42,681 bases of DNA from Fibrobacteria bacterium (GTDB lineage Bacteria; Fibrobacterota; Fibrobacteria; UBA11236), in the NCBI GenBank assembly GCA_017881725.1, contig JADGQO010000187.1:1-42681 (forward strand). The letters run 5' to 3'. The notes under the pieces are model-generated. The model searched no databases and was not told the origin of the DNA. It was given only the letters and a program-made list of their open reading frames with translations. Shown here one piece after another: positions 42,656 through 42,681 of this stretch. Every line of letters starts with the position of its first letter. Position 1 is the first letter of the stretch. Position numbers and translations under genes: made by a program.

Positions 42656-42681
42656 GGCGAGTTCGCGCGGCTCTTTTGGCC

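Overview
The window looks like a chromosomal segment of a member of the Fibrobacterota or a close relative. The main reasons are a TIGR02147-family protein coupled to a lipoprotein gene, a lipoprotein with the SETGNP sequence right after its lipobox, a LamG/DUF2341-type surface protein, and secreted proteins with short C-terminal tails ending in GVYL/GVYF. This assignment rests on family recall, not on a search. The DNA is moderately GC-rich, apart from one AT-rich island at about 32.7-34.1 kb. I see no transposase, integrase, phage gene or CRISPR array.

Layout. 0.1-1.4 kb: a decayed circularly permuted ATP-grasp / alpha-E gene pair with several deletions. 1.5-2.2 kb: a cyclic-nucleotide-binding plus FHA sensor protein. 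2.6-6.5 kb, minus strand: a surface lipoprotein coupled to TIGR02147, and a 5'-truncated surface protein. 6.9-8.2 kb: a secreted PQQ-type sugar dehydrogenase homologue. 8.4-12.1 kb: a XylFGH-type sugar ABC importer. 12.1-14.6 kb: a terminator, tRNA-Ala(CGC), and a TPP riboswitch ahead of thiC. 14.6-16.1 kb: a methyltransferase and a glycine-rich RRM protein. 16.2-20.5 kb: a two-gene envelope unit (CsgG/LpoB-like protein and an 11-repeat Ig-like lipoprotein). 20.6-22.7 kb: transketolase. 23.2-27.3 kb: an aldehyde dehydrogenase / glutamine-synthetase-like / iron alcohol dehydrogenase operon. 27.3-31.6 kb: larE-like gene, a small membrane protein with guanylate kinase, and a subtilase. 31.7-37.4 kb: purQ and purL, separated by an AT-rich three-gene cassette. 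37.5-42.7 kb: a Panacea-domain protein, a DUF2089 / degenerate pentapeptide pair, a small hydrophilic protein, a YncE-like beta-propeller, tRNA-Arg(CCT) and a PAP2 phosphatase.

The strongest unusual observation is the purL-purQ junction. Three small AT-rich genes joined by ATGA overlaps sit between the two purine genes. They are bounded by a diverged direct repeat of about 112 bp that contains the purL 3' end and the purQ 5' end, so a truncated second purQ start lies right after purL. purL itself carries an apparent Gly/His/Ser-rich insertion within a conserved block. The second theme is gene decay by clean internal deletions in the ATP-grasp, alpha-E and DUF2341 genes. Other points of interest are the ALDH-GS-ADH operon (a plausible gamma-glutamylated amino-alcohol oxidation route), a TPP riboswitch with a long P3 insertion, and a sugar dehydrogenase homologue that seems to lack the usual catalytic His.
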